Below the pieces are notes generated by a model. It was not told the DNA's origin, searched no databases, and saw nothing but the letters and a program-made list of their open reading frames with translations. Source: OMIW01 sp044235645 (GTDB lineage Bacteria > Bdellovibrionota_C > UBA2361 > OMIW01). From it: a stretch of 64,000 bases of DNA. Made by a program: the position numbers and the translations under genes. Positions 36,025-45,104 of the stretch are shown piece after piece. The stretch is taken from NCBI GenBank assembly GCA_044235645.1, contig JBIIHQ010000008.1, positions 1 to 64,000 on the forward strand, given 5' to 3'. Every line of letters starts with the position of its first letter. Within the stretch, counting starts at the first letter, position 1.

Positions 36025-37269
36025 ATGCCCGACACATCGGGTACCATGAGAGCAAGAGTGCCAAACTTCCTGGGGTGTTTTTTTTCAAAGAGGCAGAATT
36101 CAGCCCTTGCGACACACCGAACCTCCTGCGCGCCTAGTCACCGTCTCAAGCCGATGCTCACCCTGCCATCCACTATTTATTCTTTAACCCGTCAAAGACC
36201 GGCTCTCAGGAGCACATCCCGAGCGCCCCTCGCGAAAATACTGCTGTCAATCACAGCCATCATCATCTCATCCTTACAATCGAGTGCGAACCCCCTGTGC
36301 GATTATGACGGCGACAAACGGTCTGATATCGCATTTTTTCGGGGCAAGACCCTCACCATCACGAGCCCTGGTCTCTCTGACCGTGCTAAAATTGAGGGAG
36401 ACCTCGCAACTGATATTCCCTTTCTTGCCCCGTCAACAAGAGAGACCTACTCTCATCTGCTTGCCATCCGTTCATCCGAAAACGCCCAAAAATTATCCTG
36501 GAGGCGATACTTGCTTGATGGTAGCCGAATCTTGCGGAGCTTCGGTGAACCAGGAAATACCTTCCTTATTGGGGGCAACGTCGCAGGCGATCGGAGTGGG
36601 GATGTCGTAGAAGTTTTCCCTGACAATGATCACCTCACGTGGCGAATTTATCGAGATATCTTCGGTGCCAAGCCCCTGGTCGAAAACTCCTTTTCCTTCG
36701 GCTTAGTCGGTGATCGGGTATTTCTCTCGCGGTTCCAATCACATACTCGCCAAAGACTCGGCGTCTTCGGGCCTCTCTCTCAGCTTCACGCACGGGCTCT
36801 CCTTAAGAGTGTTGAAACGGGACGCATCCTCAGCTTCCGTTCGTTTCCCGCCAGTCTCGCTAAGGGACAACGCCCAAGGCCGATCAGCATGAAAGATGAC
36901 AAAGGTCGAGATGCGCTTCTCTTCCCGACAACCAATGAGACTGATACCATCCTCCCAATTTATTCGATGCGAGGGAGGCGGATTGCCCGGGTCGTAATCG
37001 CTGAAAAAGGAGAGGTTGTGGTTGGAGAGTTTAATCACCAACAAGACGGAGAGGAGATTGCAATCTACGACGAGGCCTCTATCCCACCTATTTTGACGAT
37101 AATAAACCCGTTTAATCGGCAAAGAATAACTCGCCTGCCTTTCGCCACTCCCCTCGGAACAGTCAGACCGTGCCTCGCCGCGATACGAGCACCCAAGACG
37201 GAACCAACCCTAACACCGACACCTACCCCAACATCAATCCCCACGGCGACAGTAACCCCAACTACGTGA
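36025..37269 (+). CDS. Exported VCBS/FG-GAP-like protein ending in a TPTPT tail
   Basis: About 414 residues. A hydrophobic signal-like segment (LAKILLSITAIIISSL) ends at SSANP, followed by CDYDGDKRSDIAFFRG, a calcium-binding FG-GAP/VCBS-type repeat. Other repeat-like units are less clear (GDRSGDVVEVF, KDDKGRDALLF). The last about 20 residues are Thr/Pro-rich, so a domain may be missing after the tail. The start is uncertain: ATG 36025 has GAGGG; ATG 36154 would place the signal nearer the N-terminus. Likely a surface or secreted protein. Confidence 0.6.
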   Translation: MPDTSGTMRARVPNFLGCFFSKRQNSALATHRTSCAPSHRLKPMLTLPSTIYSLTRQRPALRSTSRAPLAKILLSITAIIISSLQSSANPLCDYDGDKRSDIAFFRGKTLTITSPGLSDRAKIEGDLATDIPFLAPSTRETYSHLLAIRSSENAQKLSWRRYLLDGSRILRSFGEPGNTFLIGGNVAGDRSGDVVEVFPDNDHLTWRIYRDIFGAKPLVENSFSFGLVGDRVFLSRFQSHTRQRLGVFGPLSQLHARALLKSVETGRILSFRSFPASLAKGQRPRPISMKDDKGRDALLFPTTNETDTILPIYSMRGRRIARVVIAEKGEVVVGEFNHQQDGEEIAIYDEASIPPILTIINPFNRQRITRLPFATPLGTVRPCLAAIRAPKTEPTLTPTPTPTSIPTATVTPTT

Positions 37270-37411
37270 GAAAACTTCAATCGGTCGCTATTTGGCATTC
37301 GAATTATTTGCCACTGAGACAACTTGCGAATGTGACCACTCCTGCTCATGGACGGGATGGTGAACGCCGAGAGCGGTTTTTGGGGGCTACGGTGAGCGAG
37401 GAGCCGACTAT

Positions 37412-38104
37412 TTAGCCCTCCGCCGTCATTCGACGAAGAGGCACTATCTTTCGAGCACCTTGCTTCGAGTCACCACACTCCTCGGAACCTCCTCCTGTTC
37501 GAGTAGAATCAACATGCTTCCCACGACCAGCCATCGTGGCCTTCACACGCTCTGCAATAAATTGGTGTTCAGTCCTGACCGGTTCAGGAGCCACTTGGTC
37601 GTTGCCTGTTCCTTTCTGCGAACGAGTTGCTCCACCTTCTTCTCCATCGATCCCGGCTAAACGAGGAGCATGGGGCGCAAGTAGAACCTTTAATTCGTTC
37701 ACAACCGCGCCAGCAGCTAAGCCACGCGCCTGAATACTCACAAGTTCCCGCGCGGTACGCGCCGCTCCGATGAAATCCCCCCCTTTTGCTACCTCTAAAA
37801 GGTGACGCTGGCCCGAACTTAACTCGTTCGCATAGATACTGGACTCGACCTCAAATCCCTGAAGAATCAGGTAGACCTCCCGTGGGGCTACTGCAGTGAT
37901 TGGACGTACCCCCATCACACTCGCTAGCCGGGAAAGAAGCAGTTCATTACATAGTCGCCACTCTCGGGCATGAGCCACCTTTTCCTCATTAGGGGACTCC
38001 GCGCTTCCTCCGGAGGACCTCTCCATCGCGGTGTAGACTCGCACGGCCTGTCGCGCTCGCTGCAAGAGCGCCGACAATCGGGAAGAAAAAGGCTCTGCGG
38101 CCAT
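37412..38104 (-). CDS. Unknown protein
   Basis: About 230 residues from the ATG at 38104 (GGAG site six bases upstream). No signal peptide. The N-terminal two thirds are helical (about 5-150); the C-terminal third is Gly/Glu/Arg-rich and probably disordered. No family recognised. It is convergent with the VCBS-like gene. Confidence 0.55.
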   Translation of the reverse strand: MAAEPFSSRLSALLQRARQAVRVYTAMERSSGGSAESPNEEKVAHAREWRLCNELLLSRLASVMGVRPITAVAPREVYLILQGFEVESSIYANELSSGQRHLLEVAKGGDFIGAARTARELVSIQARGLAAGAVVNELKVLLAPHAPRLAGIDGEEGGATRSQKGTGNDQVAPEPVRTEHQFIAERVKATMAGRGKHVDSTRTGGGSEECGDSKQGARKIVPLRRMTAEG

Positions 38105-38316
38105 GGCAATCTCCGTCTCGTTAAGTAACAAGCTCTGGCCCGACCACCCCAGATGCTCAGCAACGAGTACTAATTTTTATCCCTTACCGCACCCCATCCG
38201 CAACAAAATACCCCGTTTTTTTTGAAAAATACGTTTTAAAACGCCACATCGCACCTTTCGTCAGCGAGCGGCCACGGTCAACCTCACCCACCCCGCCAAC
38301 AACAGCCTTCCCCCGA

Positions 38317-38329
38317 GGTCTCTGACACC
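38317..38329 (-). repeat. Dispersed REP-like motif, copy A
   Basis: GGTCTCTGACACC on the plus strand, that is GGTGTCAGAGACC on minus, followed there by TCGGGGGAAGGC. Same right flank style as the copy before the RAYT gene. Confidence 0.6.
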
Positions 38330-38409
38330 ACGATAACATTCGCCACGCGATTCAATTGAAGCGCCCCACATCGGCGCCCCAACCAAATACAAACAACCTC
38401 TCACCCCAG

Positions 38410-38422
38410 AGTCTCTGACACC
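38410..38422 (-). repeat. Dispersed REP-like motif, copy B
   Basis: AGTCTCTGACACC on plus, GGTGTCAGAGACT on minus, followed by a CTGGGG flank. 93 bases from copy A in the same orientation. Confidence 0.6.
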
Positions 38423-38593
38423 AAGAGACGATACATCACTCCTCCTCGCCATCGAGACGAGAGGTGGTGCTGATTAATTCTTACCGGTATCCTCGGGGAG
38501 CATTGTATTCGGCCCCAACCTATCCGCGGATCACCTACGTGCCAATCGTTAGGACTTAACGGCTGACGAGACTATCCCCCTGAGCTCACTCCT

Positions 38594-39682
38594 ATGACAA
38601 CACGTCGATGTTGCCTAACCTGTTCTACTGCGACCCTTCTCCTCGCGCTCTTATCCCGGTTACAGCCATCGGCAGCCACTCCACCATCTGAACTCCCCTC
38701 ACCCACCAACCACCCGACCCCGGTCTCCCTGATCCCACCCGTCGCACCTCCTCGACCTTTACGTGCGACACCGCACCCCGGGCGATTTATTCTTTCGGAG
38801 CAATGGCAATCCTTATCCACTTCCATCGAGGTTAAAGAGGTCATCGCTCAACCAAACGCCCTTTTCCCCTCTCGGATTCTTTTTGCTCGGATACCTTCTG
38901 CTCACACTGAGCTCCGGGTGCTATCGGCTCGCGATTATGGTTACCCCCAGCTAACGGCTCGAGAAATAGCAATACACTCAGGTGCCATCCTCACAATCAA
39001 TGCCAATTTTTTTGATGAAAAGGGGGACCCCCTTGGTGTGGTCCTCTCTGGCGGCACCCTTAAGCACCGCCCTCATCGCTCGGGGCGCACTCTTAGCGGA
39101 ATATTTCAGGTCAAAGCGCCACTCAGGAATATTCCTTCAGAGATACCTTCGTCTGTGGAACCACCCTCACCAGGACTTCCCGAATTAAGTATCATTCATC
39201 GAGATACCTTTACCCCCGAGCGGGTCCTGGAGGCCATTCAGGCAGGCCCTCGCCTCGTGATTGCGGGAACTCCCGCCCCCGGTGTACGCGACACCGTGAG
39301 CACAAGGCGTGCGGGGATCTGCATCACGACCTCCGGCGATATTATTGTTTTCTGTGTCTCTTCGGGGCTATTCGCCGTCGATATGCGCTCTCTCCAAGAG
39401 CTGCTCGTTTCTCCCGCTATTGGATGTTCAGATGCGCTTAATCTCGATGGAGGAGGCTCGGCCCAGCTGTACGTTCGCAGCGCGGCATCCTCTCAAAGTC
39501 CACCCGGATCATCACCGACAACAGCTCCGATCGGAACAATAGAGAGCGCTCAAAACTCACCAATGAGCGAGATAACAGTAGAGGGACTAGACCGCGTCCC
39601 AATCTTTATCGGATTCTTCGAAAAAAAAGGCCCTCTGACAGCCGACGCCCCCGTGATGAACACATCCCCAAGGGCACCCTGA
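38594..39682 (+). CDS. Exported phosphodiester glycosidase family protein (NAGPA/DUF2233-like)
   Basis: 362 residues. Signal peptide (1-28) then a Pro/Thr-rich stretch (about 30-60). The domain (about 85-330) has GAILTINANFFDEKGDPLGVVLSGG, QAGPRLVIAG, RRAGICITTSGDIIVFCV and ALNLDGGGSAQLYV, the hallmark of the NAGPA family, which cleaves phosphodiester-linked sugars such as GlcNAc-1-phosphate caps. The bacterial substrate is probably an envelope glycopolymer. No strong ribosome binding site was seen. Confidence 0.87.
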   Translation: MTTRRCCLTCSTATLLLALLSRLQPSAATPPSELPSPTNHPTPVSLIPPVAPPRPLRATPHPGRFILSEQWQSLSTSIEVKEVIAQPNALFPSRILFARIPSAHTELRVLSARDYGYPQLTAREIAIHSGAILTINANFFDEKGDPLGVVLSGGTLKHRPHRSGRTLSGIFQVKAPLRNIPSEIPSSVEPPSPGLPELSIIHRDTFTPERVLEAIQAGPRLVIAGTPAPGVRDTVSTRRAGICITTSGDIIVFCVSSGLFAVDMRSLQELLVSPAIGCSDALNLDGGGSAQLYVRSAASSQSPPGSSPTTAPIGTIESAQNSPMSEITVEGLDRVPIFIGFFEKKGPLTADAPVMNTSPRAP

Positions 39683-39765
39683 TGCTTACACTACTACCGT
39701 TGAGCAGCCCCTGCTATGCCCCCACGGCACGCAGTAGCCCAGCGAATGATGTGGGGCTCTGACAA

Positions 39766-39924
39766 CTAAAAAAGTGCGTAGATGAAGGGCGAAAGAGCAC
39801 TTCCTGAAGTAGACACCAAGAGCACCCCGAGCAGAAGAAAAACTGTCACCATCGGAACAAGCCACCACGCTTTTTTTTCCCGTAGGAGCGCAAATACTTC
39901 ACCGAGAGTAGAGGATTTAGACAT
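39766..39924 (-). CDS. DUF5989-type small membrane protein
   Basis: 52 residues from the internal ATG at 39924; the longer frame adds atypical sequence. SSTLGEVFALLREKKAWWLVPMVTVFLLLGVLLV...SALSPFIYALF matches the short single-helix DUF5989 pattern (L-x-E-x-W-x-F-L-R-x-x-K-x-W-W), which usually lies beside carbamoyltransferase and SxtJ-like genes. Those are absent here. The ribosome binding site is weak. Confidence 0.7.
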   Translation of the reverse strand: MSKSSTLGEVFALLREKKAWWLVPMVTVFLLLGVLLVSTSGSALSPFIYALF

Positions 39925-40043
39925 GTATGAACAACCGGTATGAATGAACGACGAGGTAAAAAAGGTCACTAGCCGAGCCCGATCATAGCAAAAGCGGGCT
40001 AACAATGCACACCCTACCATCATCCCGACCAGGGAACTCACTG

Positions 40044-40631
40044 TCAGGCGGCAGATGCCCGCTTAGGAGATGTGACTGGGGCCGCCTCGGATATCTCACC
40101 ACTCTCATTCAGCGATGCGATAATCCTATCAACCTCCTCTATCAGCGAGCCTATCGCGTAGGCCCACACGTACTGACCCGCCTTCCGACCCGTCAACGCC
40201 TCGGCAATCTGCCCTTTATCCTCAACCCGATGTTTAAGGTAAAGCTGCTTGCCATCAGTGAGCAGCATCATATCGGCTGGATTTTTTTGCAGCCGGGGGA
40301 GTCGTTTTCGCAAGTAATCGATCCCCTGCCGGAATCTGTTCACCGGTAAGCCTTCGCGCTTCATCTGAAAGAGCCAGCACAGCAAGACGAGATCAGCGTA
40401 CGAGTACTGCCGCCGTCCCCTCACCATACTATCTCCCGTCGTGGGCACGAGATCCGTCCGGGCGTAGTAGTTGAGGAGTGCGAGTCCAATCTTTTCTGTC
40501 CCCCCTGTCAGCACCCGCAACACTGACTGTACATCCTTCGCCGAAAATTCCCTCGCGTGGGAGGAAGAGGGGGCAAGACCGGAAGGCAAGGCAGGGAGGT
40601 CCACTTGTGAAGTACTGGTCTGAGGGTTCAT
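40044..40631 (-). CDS. MerR-like transcriptional regulator
   Basis: 195 residues. Residues about 48-110 resemble a MerR winged helix: GLALLNYYARTDLVPTTGDSMVRGRRQYSYADLVLLCWLFQMKREGLPVNRFRQGIDYLRKRL. The rest (about 115-175) would be an effector or dimer region without recognised ligand residues. The N-terminal 30 residues are Ser/Pro-rich. No target operator was identified; upstream of the start there is no strong ribosome binding site. Confidence 0.65.
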   Translation of the reverse strand: MNPQTSTSQVDLPALPSGLAPSSSHAREFSAKDVQSVLRVLTGGTEKIGLALLNYYARTDLVPTTGDSMVRGRRQYSYADLVLLCWLFQMKREGLPVNRFRQGIDYLRKRLPRLQKNPADMMLLTDGKQLYLKHRVEDKGQIAEALTGRKAGQYVWAYAIGSLIEEVDRIIASLNESGEISEAAPVTSPKRASAA

Positions 40632-40832
40632 AGCGTTATTTTGGGAGAATGCATACGCAGCAGAGCCGAAGGGTGAATACTGTACCTCGCTCGCTCAAGT
40701 TCGGCAGGGGAAAACCTCACTCACCCATTCCTCCAGCCTGTAATCCAAGGGTAAGGGGGCTAGAGAACCATGTCAACGGAGTAAGTTGGCTCGAGCAATC
40801 CCACTCGAATTCAACTGCCGAAATACCCACCT

Positions 40833-41570
40833 TCACCCCTCATCGATCTCGTATACCGCCACTATTTCAACCGAAACATCGACAGGTCGCGCCTCAATTG
40901 ATGCCTGAGGCGCTCCGTCAGCAGCCGCCACTCGAACTCCGTAAGCCCTTTCGAACGGAACGGGCACATTCCCGCTGTCACCGGCACCTTCTGATATCGA
41001 CCGTACTCGCCCCAACGCCACCCCCGCCCCCTGAGCAATCTTCGCCGCCTTCGCTGCCGCATTGCGGGTCGCTCGTTCAAGACAGCCCTCCCGCTCCCGC
41101 TGCATTAACTCCGGGGAAACGACCATCTGGAGGTCCGAGACCTCATCTACCCCGAGCCGAGACGCTACCCCAATAACTTCCCCCACCCGAGCGATGTCCG
41201 AGGTCTCAACCCTCGTCGACAACCGAGACCGAAATCCCGAGCACGCTCGCCGCATCTCGTTGTAGACACACTCTTCATGTACTGAATAGTGCGCCGTCTC
41301 AAAGATGACGTCGGGCAAGCCAAGTTTCTTAATTTCGGCCTTGATGGCTTCATGCGCCTGTATGGTCTCGCGCGAGGCCTCTTGAGAGCTTTTTGCGAGA
41401 TTCGTCGAAGTAAAGGTGATCGCCGTTCTATCCTGTGCTATCCGGGTCAGACACGATCCCATGACAGAGATGGTGCGACGGTTGGGATGCGATGAATCAG
41501 AGTGGTCGTGGGGGGCTGCGAGGGCAGTGGTGGTCGAAAAAATGATGAGAGGAAGCGATTTGAGTATCAT
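40833..41570 (-). CDS. Exported SIMPL-domain (DUF541) protein
   Basis: About 245 residues from the ATG at 41570 (AGGA site). Signal peptide ILKSLPLIIFSTTTALA. The SIMPL domain (about 35-240) shows TISVMGSCLTRIAQDRTAITFT, an amphipathic helical middle, and the closing ATRNAAAKAAKIAQGAGVALGRVRSISEG typical of the family. Periplasmic, function poorly known. Cysteines at about positions 43, 110 and 118 are uncommon for the family and may form disulfides. Confidence 0.82.
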   Translation of the reverse strand: MILKSLPLIIFSTTTALAAPHDHSDSSHPNRRTISVMGSCLTRIAQDRTAITFTSTNLAKSSQEASRETIQAHEAIKAEIKKLGLPDVIFETAHYSVHEECVYNEMRRACSGFRSRLSTRVETSDIARVGEVIGVASRLGVDEVSDLQMVVSPELMQREREGCLERATRNAAAKAAKIAQGAGVALGRVRSISEGAGDSGNVPVPFERAYGVRVAAADGAPQASIEARPVDVSVEIVAVYEIDEG

Positions 41571-41656
41571 ATCGTGTGTCCTGTTGCACCCCCAGAGAGT
41601 GCGACAAATAAAGATTGTCGGTTCAGTACACTGGACCCTGCTCGACTTTACCAAGC

Positions 41657-42553
41657 TCAATCGTTCTTCTTCAAGGCCCTCTGAACGAACTCCAAGTACT
41701 TCCTCGTCTCTCCGGGAAGAGGGATTCGACCCTTTAACCAGCGTAAAAGATCAGTATCGCCCATATTGTACCCCATTGTCGCCAGATCCTGAGATGACAG
41801 GTGATTCGGCGGCCTGACATCCCCCTTTCCTTTTTTCAGAGATTCTGTCCACTTAAGAAGATCCGCATAGTACAGAATACCGACAGCAATCTGCCTCTCA
41901 CCCTCACTCTTTGCGAATCTAAGAAGTGCAGGGAATTTTTGCTCTATCTCTAACCGAGTTCCATCGAGAACCTGCAGAAGCCCGCGCGCTCCCTGGCTTG
42001 AGACCCGGGTATCATGGCCATAACTTGTTTCTTTACCGTGCATCGCCGCGATCCGATTCGGGTCTACCCGAACACCCACCGCCCGACCGGCCAATCCCGA
42101 CCACTTCTCGATCCAAGCCGCCACATCCGGGTTATTGAATTGCCTGACCAACCGGCACGCAACCTGCTCGACGGGTTTTCCTGACGGTCGGGGCCCGATG
42201 AAGTCATTTCGCTCGGCTAATTTATCCGGAGTCGGCGCTTGTCGGAGTAACGCAAGACCACCCCAGTTGAACGCCTTTTCTATGTACTGCGGGTCCTTCA
42301 GACGCTCCGCTATCCGGATAATTTCATTCACCTCTTTGGGTGTTAGCGAACTCTTATGGCATGGATTAATGCGACGTCTTAACTCCTCAGCAGTCGTTGG
42401 AGTTATTACATTTCGGCCATCAGCCCTTCCGATTGAGTTAAAAGCGGCTGATAGTTGTCGGTTCCACTCAGGCCCCGCCCCAGCAACCCTCGGCAGCGTT
42501 GGGGCCGACTGCGTTCCCGAACTTGGACCCGATTTTAATTGCTGACTCGACAC
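41657..42553 (-). CDS. Lysozyme/SLT-like protein lacking a signal peptide
   Basis: 298 residues, GTG start with CAGGGGGC upstream. The catalytic region is AAMHGKETSYGHDTRVSSQGARGLLQV (about 165-195), matching the E-S...S-x-x-G-A-x-G-L-x-Q pattern of soluble lytic transglycosylases; Glu in KETSYG is the probable acid. GILYYADLLKW and ATMGYNMGDTDLLRWL complete the fold. The N-terminal 30 residues are Ser/Pro-rich and not a signal peptide, as in the lysozyme-like protein at 9232. Upstream of the SIMPL gene. Confidence 0.75.
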   Translation of the reverse strand: MSSQQLKSGPSSGTQSAPTLPRVAGAGPEWNRQLSAAFNSIGRADGRNVITPTTAEELRRRINPCHKSSLTPKEVNEIIRIAERLKDPQYIEKAFNWGGLALLRQAPTPDKLAERNDFIGPRPSGKPVEQVACRLVRQFNNPDVAAWIEKWSGLAGRAVGVRVDPNRIAAMHGKETSYGHDTRVSSQGARGLLQVLDGTRLEIEQKFPALLRFAKSEGERQIAVGILYYADLLKWTESLKKGKGDVRPPNHLSSQDLATMGYNMGDTDLLRWLKGRIPLPGETRKYLEFVQRALKKND

Positions 42554-42663
42554 TCCAGTGCCCCCTGATATTTACCTCTCCATAGCCCGGAGCCCGTTTC
42601 CCCTGAGTACACACAAAGCCGCTGAGAATGAGCAGCTTTACTGATTGATTGCCCCACTTTTAT

Positions 42664-42679
42664 GTGAGGATATCCTCAC
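42664..42679. repeat. Perfect 16-bp palindrome
   Basis: GTGAGGATATCCTCAC, 15 bases beyond the gtrA-like gene stop. It could be an operator or a short terminator stem; no T-run follows. Confidence 0.45.
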
Positions 42680-42694
42680 CCGAGTACACAGCAC

Positions 42695-43102
42695 CTATCT
42701 AAAGGCCCCCCTCCTGTTCAGCCCGTACTGGGTTATGACCACAAACACCATCGACGCAGCCTTAGCAATATCCACCGAACTCCCTAACACCTCGACTGCC
42801 ACCGTAATCACGACTGTGCTCAGTAGCAATCCGAGCATCCCGACCCCATAAAACCAGCAAAATCGACGCCATAGCCTATCGGAAACACGAAAGTTCAGCC
42901 ATGCATTGAGCACAAAGTTATTCGTTATTCCACTCGTCACCGAGATTGCATTCGCGGGCAACCATGGAACCCCCGCAGCGGTCAGTATTTTGAATACTAA
43001 AAAATCGAGAAGCGCGCCGCTCGCCCCGATAACGCTGTAAAAAATAAAGTGTCGCCATCGCTTGCTGGTATCAATGCACCACGACACTGACCGCTTAATC
43101 AT
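42695..43102 (-). CDS. GtrA-family membrane protein
   Basis: 135 residues, four membrane helices (about 18-36, 45-66, 78-98, 108-128). The pattern FYSVIGASGALLDFLVFKIL, ISVTSGITNNFVLNAWLNFRV and VVITQYGLNRRGAFR is typical of GtrA proteins, which help flip lipid-linked sugars. GAGAGGGG precedes the ATG. No glycosyltransferase is adjacent; the nearest sugar gene is the divergent glycosidase-like lipoprotein. Confidence 0.9.
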   Translation of the reverse strand: MIKRSVSWCIDTSKRWRHFIFYSVIGASGALLDFLVFKILTAAGVPWLPANAISVTSGITNNFVLNAWLNFRVSDRLWRRFCWFYGVGMLGLLLSTVVITVAVEVLGSSVDIAKAASMVFVVITQYGLNRRGAFR

Positions 43103-43252
43103 TACCCCTCTCTCCCGTTCGTATCACAATTCTCGCCTCGCCCCTCGAATCACAGGCCACCTCCATTTTACGGCATGGCAATTTTATGAGATAGAGCAAC
43201 TGCTTCGAATCCCTCGATACATTTCTAGTCACCATCACGTTCGGGAAAAATC

Positions 43253-44281
43253 ATGTCGTATCGCCTTCTCCTCCGCCTCCCCCTTGTCCCCTTTTTTCTC
43301 GCAATTCTCATCGGGGGTTGCAAATCAAGTGTGAAGGATACGATTGATATCGCGAATGGGATCGAACGGAAAAAGATCGACACTTCGCGACTGGCGGTAA
43401 ACGCATTCGTGAATGATGGACGTTTCGGCTCAATCCCTCAGCAGTTCTCCGCTATTCGCTCGACCCTCGGCATCCACCGAGTCCGGGTCCTGATGGCGTG
43501 GGATGATAACGTCCAACCGACTCCCGCGGCCGAGCAGAACTTCTCCTTTTACGATGACGTCATCGCAGGACTCGCTCCCGGACAAACAGCTCTCATCGTG
43601 GTCACCGATGTCCCCTCCTGGATGAACGACCGCGCCAATTGGACCGCAGGTGATGGTGGTCGTACCTTTGTCGAACGATGGGTCGAAAAGGTCGTTGATA
43701 GATACGGAGATAACCCGTCCGTCGTAGGATTCCAGATTGGAAACGAACCGAACAATCCGTCCTTCTCTATGAACCAGACACTCGGATTGCTCAAGGATCC
43801 GATTGCGTACGTGGCCATTCTCGCTCGTGCCTATTCCGTCATCCAAAGCCGCGCGCCAAGCAAAAAAACGGTCATTGCCGCCACAACCGCGCTCAATCAA
43901 GGGTTTCCCCAGACCCGCGACTATAACCGCGCGATGCGGGATGCCGGAGCGGGGGCATTCTGCGATGTGTGGGCCGCTCATATCTATGGACGACAATTTG
44001 AAAATATCGTCCGCGATGGAGGAGTAGCCGACTTTCTCAACGGATTGGACAAGCCGGTTTGGATCACCGAAAGTGGCGCCCAAGGGACAACCAACCAGCT
44101 GAAGTACGGAGAGCAGATGTGGCCGTTCCTTCTCGAAAAGATTCGTAATATCGAGCACATCTTCATATATCAATACACCGACTCAAGCCCCGCGGACATC
44201 TCATATGGCCTTCGCACCCTCGACCCTGCAAACCCAGTGTCAGATCTCTTTATTCACCTCCGCGACAGGGTAAGCGAATGA
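43253..44281 (+). CDS. Lipoprotein with glycoside hydrolase clan A (cellulase-like) fold
   Basis: 342 residues. Signal with lipobox ILIGGC (Cys23). A TIM barrel of clan GH-A: acid/base Glu165 in GFQIGNEPN and nucleophile Glu273 in VWITESG, each at a strand end, with AAHIYG between. This matches GH5/GH39-like enzymes that hydrolyse beta-glycosidic bonds; the exact family cannot be assigned by eye. It is anchored to the periplasmic or outer surface. Confidence 0.85.
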   Translation: MSYRLLLRLPLVPFFLAILIGGCKSSVKDTIDIANGIERKKIDTSRLAVNAFVNDGRFGSIPQQFSAIRSTLGIHRVRVLMAWDDNVQPTPAAEQNFSFYDDVIAGLAPGQTALIVVTDVPSWMNDRANWTAGDGGRTFVERWVEKVVDRYGDNPSVVGFQIGNEPNNPSFSMNQTLGLLKDPIAYVAILARAYSVIQSRAPSKKTVIAATTALNQGFPQTRDYNRAMRDAGAGAFCDVWAAHIYGRQFENIVRDGGVADFLNGLDKPVWITESGAQGTTNQLKYGEQMWPFLLEKIRNIEHIFIYQYTDSSPADISYGLRTLDPANPVSDLFIHLRDRVSE

Positions 44282-44312
44282 TGCGATAGTGATTGCGTCG
44301 GAACGTAAATCT

Positions 44313-44399
44313 CCGGCCTTGTCTTTTCCCCGTAGGCATGCAAGGATGTGCGGTCCGAGGCCGGCACCTCCTAATCCGGCGATAGAGGCACATGCCGGA
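44313..44399 (+). other. Two hairpins upstream of rpsN (possible structured leader)
   Basis: CCGGCC (44313-44318) can pair with GGCCGG (44359-44364) across 40 bases, and TCCGGC (44375-44380) with GCCGGA (44394-44399). They lie between the glycosidase stop and rpsN. They could terminate the former or form an rpsN leader; no known riboswitch was recognised. Confidence 0.3.
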
Positions 44400-44484
44400 G
44401 CAGGTAACTAGTTTCGACCAAGGTAGCTTCGATTTTTCTCATTCTATCAAGCCGCCTGCGGGGCGGTCATTACAGAGGCGTTAC

Positions 44485-44790
44485 ATGGCAAAAAAGAGCG
44501 TAGTTTTGCGGAATGAAAAACGACGAAAGATGTCGGATAGCCAGTGGAAACTTCGGAAGGAGCTCCGAGAACAGGCGATTAACCCTCGGGCAAGCGATGA
44601 GGACCGCGACCAGGCTCGATGGAAGCTGCAGAGCCTTCGTCGTAACGGAGCGACGACTCGGGTCCGCAATCGATGCCAGTTCACCGGCCGATCACGGGGA
44701 ATTATCCGACGGTTCATGTTGTCCCGTATCACATTCCGAGAGATGGCGCTCAAGGGGCTTATCCCAGGGGTGACCAAATCCAGCTGGTAG
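44485..44790 (+). CDS. rpsN: 30S ribosomal protein S14, zinc-independent long form
   Basis: 101 residues from the internal ATG (AGAGG site); the longer frame adds an atypical N-terminus. MAKKSVVLRNEKR at the start and RNRCQFTGRSRGIIRRFMLSRITFREMALKGLIPGVTKSSW at the end match the E. coli-type S14. The four-cysteine zinc ribbon of the short S14 form is absent. It is outside the spc ribosomal operon, flanked by a glycosidase and the ole genes, so it may be a second or relocated copy. Confidence 0.95.
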   Translation: MAKKSVVLRNEKRRKMSDSQWKLRKELREQAINPRASDEDRDQARWKLQSLRRNGATTRVRNRCQFTGRSRGIIRRFMLSRITFREMALKGLIPGVTKSSW

Positions 44791-45104
44791 AATCCAATGA
44801 GAGGCTCCACCGGGGTAAGCGGTGGCTCGTGAGCAGGCACTGTTGCGAGGGGAGATAATGCTTCAGAGGGCCCTCCCCCCGCGCTCACTCGACCCTGACC
44901 TCTTTGCGGTATTACCCCATCAGATACTCCCACCCGCCTGACGATATCTTCAGGGTGGCACCCGTACTCTGGGGGTCCGTCGTTCCGGCAGGGGGTAGCT
45001 CACACGGCAGACAAAGCTGTGGTATGGAGATGGGAACGCTTTGCGTCTGAATGGTAACCAACTCATACCAAGGCGGGTGCGCCTTATTGGCGTCGACCTC
45101 AACG
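44791..45104. other. Gap between rpsN and oleD
   Basis: About 310 bases between convergent genes. A small CCACCG/CGGTGG hairpin with a seven-base loop lies just past rpsN (about 44808-44826). A minus-strand frame runs through much of the gap but its only start lies inside oleD; not accepted as a gene. Confidence 0.35.

Larger units (their letters stand above)
38132..38593. other. Intergenic region carrying two copies of the GGTGTCAGAGACC-type motif
   Basis: 460 bases between divergent genes. AT-rich near 38170-38240, probably promoter-bearing. It contains two same-orientation copies of the dispersed motif 93 bases apart, listed separately. No gene seen. Confidence 0.5.

Noticed and set aside
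43430..44173. 247-residue minus-strand frame antisense to the glycosidase lipoprotein
   Set aside because: The plus-strand protein has intact catalytic motifs; the antisense frame has none.
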